Shown piece after piece: positions 63,101-64,000 of a stretch of 64,000 nt of DNA. Both the position numbers and the translations under genes were made by a program. Numbering within the stretch: position 1 is the stretch's first letter; each line of letters starts with the position of its first letter. Source of the DNA: an uncultured Aquimarina sp. (GTDB taxonomy: Bacteria; Bacteroidota; Bacteroidia; Flavobacteriales; Flavobacteriaceae); assembly GCA_947500505.1 (NCBI GenBank), contig CANMSL010000003.1, positions 124,001 to 188,000 on the forward strand. The letters run 5' to 3'. Under the pieces are notes generated by a model that was not told the DNA's origin, did not search any database, and saw nothing but the letters and a program-made list of their open reading frames with translations.

Positions 63101-63279
63101 GATGTTTGTGTGTTATAAGTTAGTTAGTTATTAAGTAATCAATTTATGTAGTAAAGTCGTAATCAATATGCAATCCTTACAACAAATTCAGTAAGTTTTT
63201 GCCGAATAACCGAATACTATTTTTATATATGATACTAACGGCTTTTTCTGGATATACTTTTTTAAATTTTTACATTAAA

Positions 63280-63313
63280 AAAAACTCCCAAAAAATAGTT
63301 ATTGAGAGTTTTT
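63280..63313 (-). terminator. probable terminator of the crystallin-tailed protease gene
   Basis: Weak hairpin AAAAACTC / GAGTTTTT (8 bp) around an 18-nt loop; read on the minus strand it ends in T runs. Lies ~65 bp past the gene's stop. Confidence 0.5.
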
Positions 63314-63379
63314 AAAAAGAAATTTTATTTGCGTTTAAAATAATTCTTGACTTTCTTCTTTTGGTAAAATAGTATGCAG

Positions 63380-64000
63380 TTAGTTTTTCACAACACGAAA
63401 AGAAGAAATAATATCATTCCAGCCATATTGCTGAAGGCACTCTACACTAAAAGTAGCACTAGCAGCACGACCGCTAAAATCTTTATCAGCATAAATGATT
63501 ATTTTATATCCTTGTGCTACCCTAAAACTGGAAATATCGTCATTACGGGTTCCTCTGGCCAATAAATCGTTAAGATTATAATTTCCTAATCCGTAGGTTT
63601 GTGAACTTCCGGAAAATGGGCAGTGTCTATATACTGTGACAATATTTCCGTCGCCACCGCCGCCGTCTCCAGGATATAATGTACGTATTGCCACAAGATC
63701 AAAATTAGTAAACCCTTGCCAAGGTAATACGAAAGAATTCATAACAGAATTCGGGTCAGTGAGCGGAGTTCCAGGAATTACTGAACCACTAGTTTGATTT
63801 GTATGAAGTAAACCAAAATTATGTCCCATTTCGTGAACCATCGTAAATAATTTTCTTCCGGATTCCATTCCGTTGTATCTGGTATTGATCTCGATCCAAC
63901 TACCTACTCTTCTTGAAGAATTAGGCAATAATGCTCTTGCAACCCAGCTTTCATTAGAGAACCCGTTAAAAATACGAGAGTCTGCATTATCTCTATTGTT
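63380..64000 (-). CDS. M57-like metalloprotease with beta/gamma-crystallin domain (3' part)
   Basis: The reading frame is open through the right edge (207 codons visible, no start seen), so the N-terminus lies outside. Zinc site MVHEMGHNFGLLHTNQTSGS (HExxHxxGxxH), followed by DPNSVMNSFVLPWQGF (Met-turn-like). After a Gly-rich linker (GDGGGGDGN) come two Greek-key motifs with the Ca-binding signature: RNDDISSFRV and WNDIISSFRV. The crystallin domain may stabilise the enzyme or anchor it in calcium-rich seawater. Same peptidase type as the gene at 60010. Confidence 0.8.
   Translation of the reverse strand, partial: NNRDNADSRIFNGFSNESWVARALLPNSSRRVGSWIEINTRYNGMESGRKLFTMVHEMGHNFGLLHTNQTSGSVIPGTPLTDPNSVMNSFVLPWQGFTNFDLVAIRTLYPGDGGGGDGNIVTVYRHCPFSGSSQTYGLGNYNLNDLLARGTRNDDISSFRVAQGYKIIIYADKDFSGRAASATFSVECLQQYGWNDIISSFRVVKN

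Overview
The window is about 64 kb of AT-rich chromosome from a gliding, probably marine member of the Flavobacteriaceae (Bacteroidota). The signs are the lineage gene gldI, a type IX secretion (Por) C-terminal sorting domain, a Bacteroidota-type T6SS tube protein (TssD), many SPII lipoproteins, an ECF-sigma/FecR/TonB-receptor surface-signalling set, a zeaxanthin-type carotenoid cluster, and several promoters of the form TTTG-N19-TAnnTTTG. Genus cannot be fixed from the sequence; Aquimarina or Tenacibaculum-like is a guess.

Layout. 0-8.4 kb: the 5' end of an acyl-CoA thioesterase gene, two surface lipoproteins built of Cys-flanked PKD-like repeats, then an ECF sigma factor, FecR anti-sigma factor and TonB-dependent receptor; a decayed four-helix-bundle gene sits between sigma and anti-sigma. 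8.7-13.6 kb: a co-directional row of secreted proteins (Sel1-repeat protein with T9SS tail, large HExxH protein, lipoprotein, FKBP lipoprotein). 13.6-21.7 kb: ndk, a PhoD-like phosphatase, DHH phosphoesterase-gldI-cyclophilin/FKBP fusion, pepD, and a DUF3810 protein. 21.7-30.3 kb: an accessory block with three nearly identical REP-associated tyrosine transposase (RAYT) units of about 730 bp and at least eight solo hairpins of the same family. Between them lie a truncated LRR gene, a cyanophycinase-like peptidase, small hypotheticals and a T6SS effector (TssD fused to a metzincin protease) with a probable immunity lipoprotein. 30.3-32.7 kb: three hypothetical genes and 0.9 kb of structured or repetitive noncoding DNA. 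32.7-37.1 kb: two exported amidohydrolases. 37.2-54.4 kb: mostly housekeeping genes (class-V aminotransferase, dnaB, accA, lptF/G-like, tgt, split transketolase, an S4/methyltransferase/PRTase row, aroK), with lipoproteins and a calcium-repeat FKBP. 54.5-54.9 kb: two identical tRNA-Lys and one tRNA-Leu. 55.3-59.1 kb: a B12-type MerR regulator followed by crtI-crtB-crtZ. 59.1-64 kb: a TlpA thioredoxin, two M57-like metalloproteases (one running off the end), a lipoprotein with four 110-residue repeats, and a Crp/Fnr regulator.

Working together. The sigma/FecR/TonB set should form one regulatory circuit, possibly with the two divergent lipoproteins as its surface partners. MerR-crtIBZ is a pigment operon likely controlled by light or B12. 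The TssD-protease and adjacent lipoprotein look like an effector-immunity pair. A dispersed inverted-repeat family (ends like GAGGCTGTCTAAAAAG) recurs in intergenic spaces. The strongest candidates for new biology are the multi-copy RAYT/hairpin system, whose CTAG hairpins supply stop codons to the transposases and to two truncated genes, and the TssD-metzincin effector.
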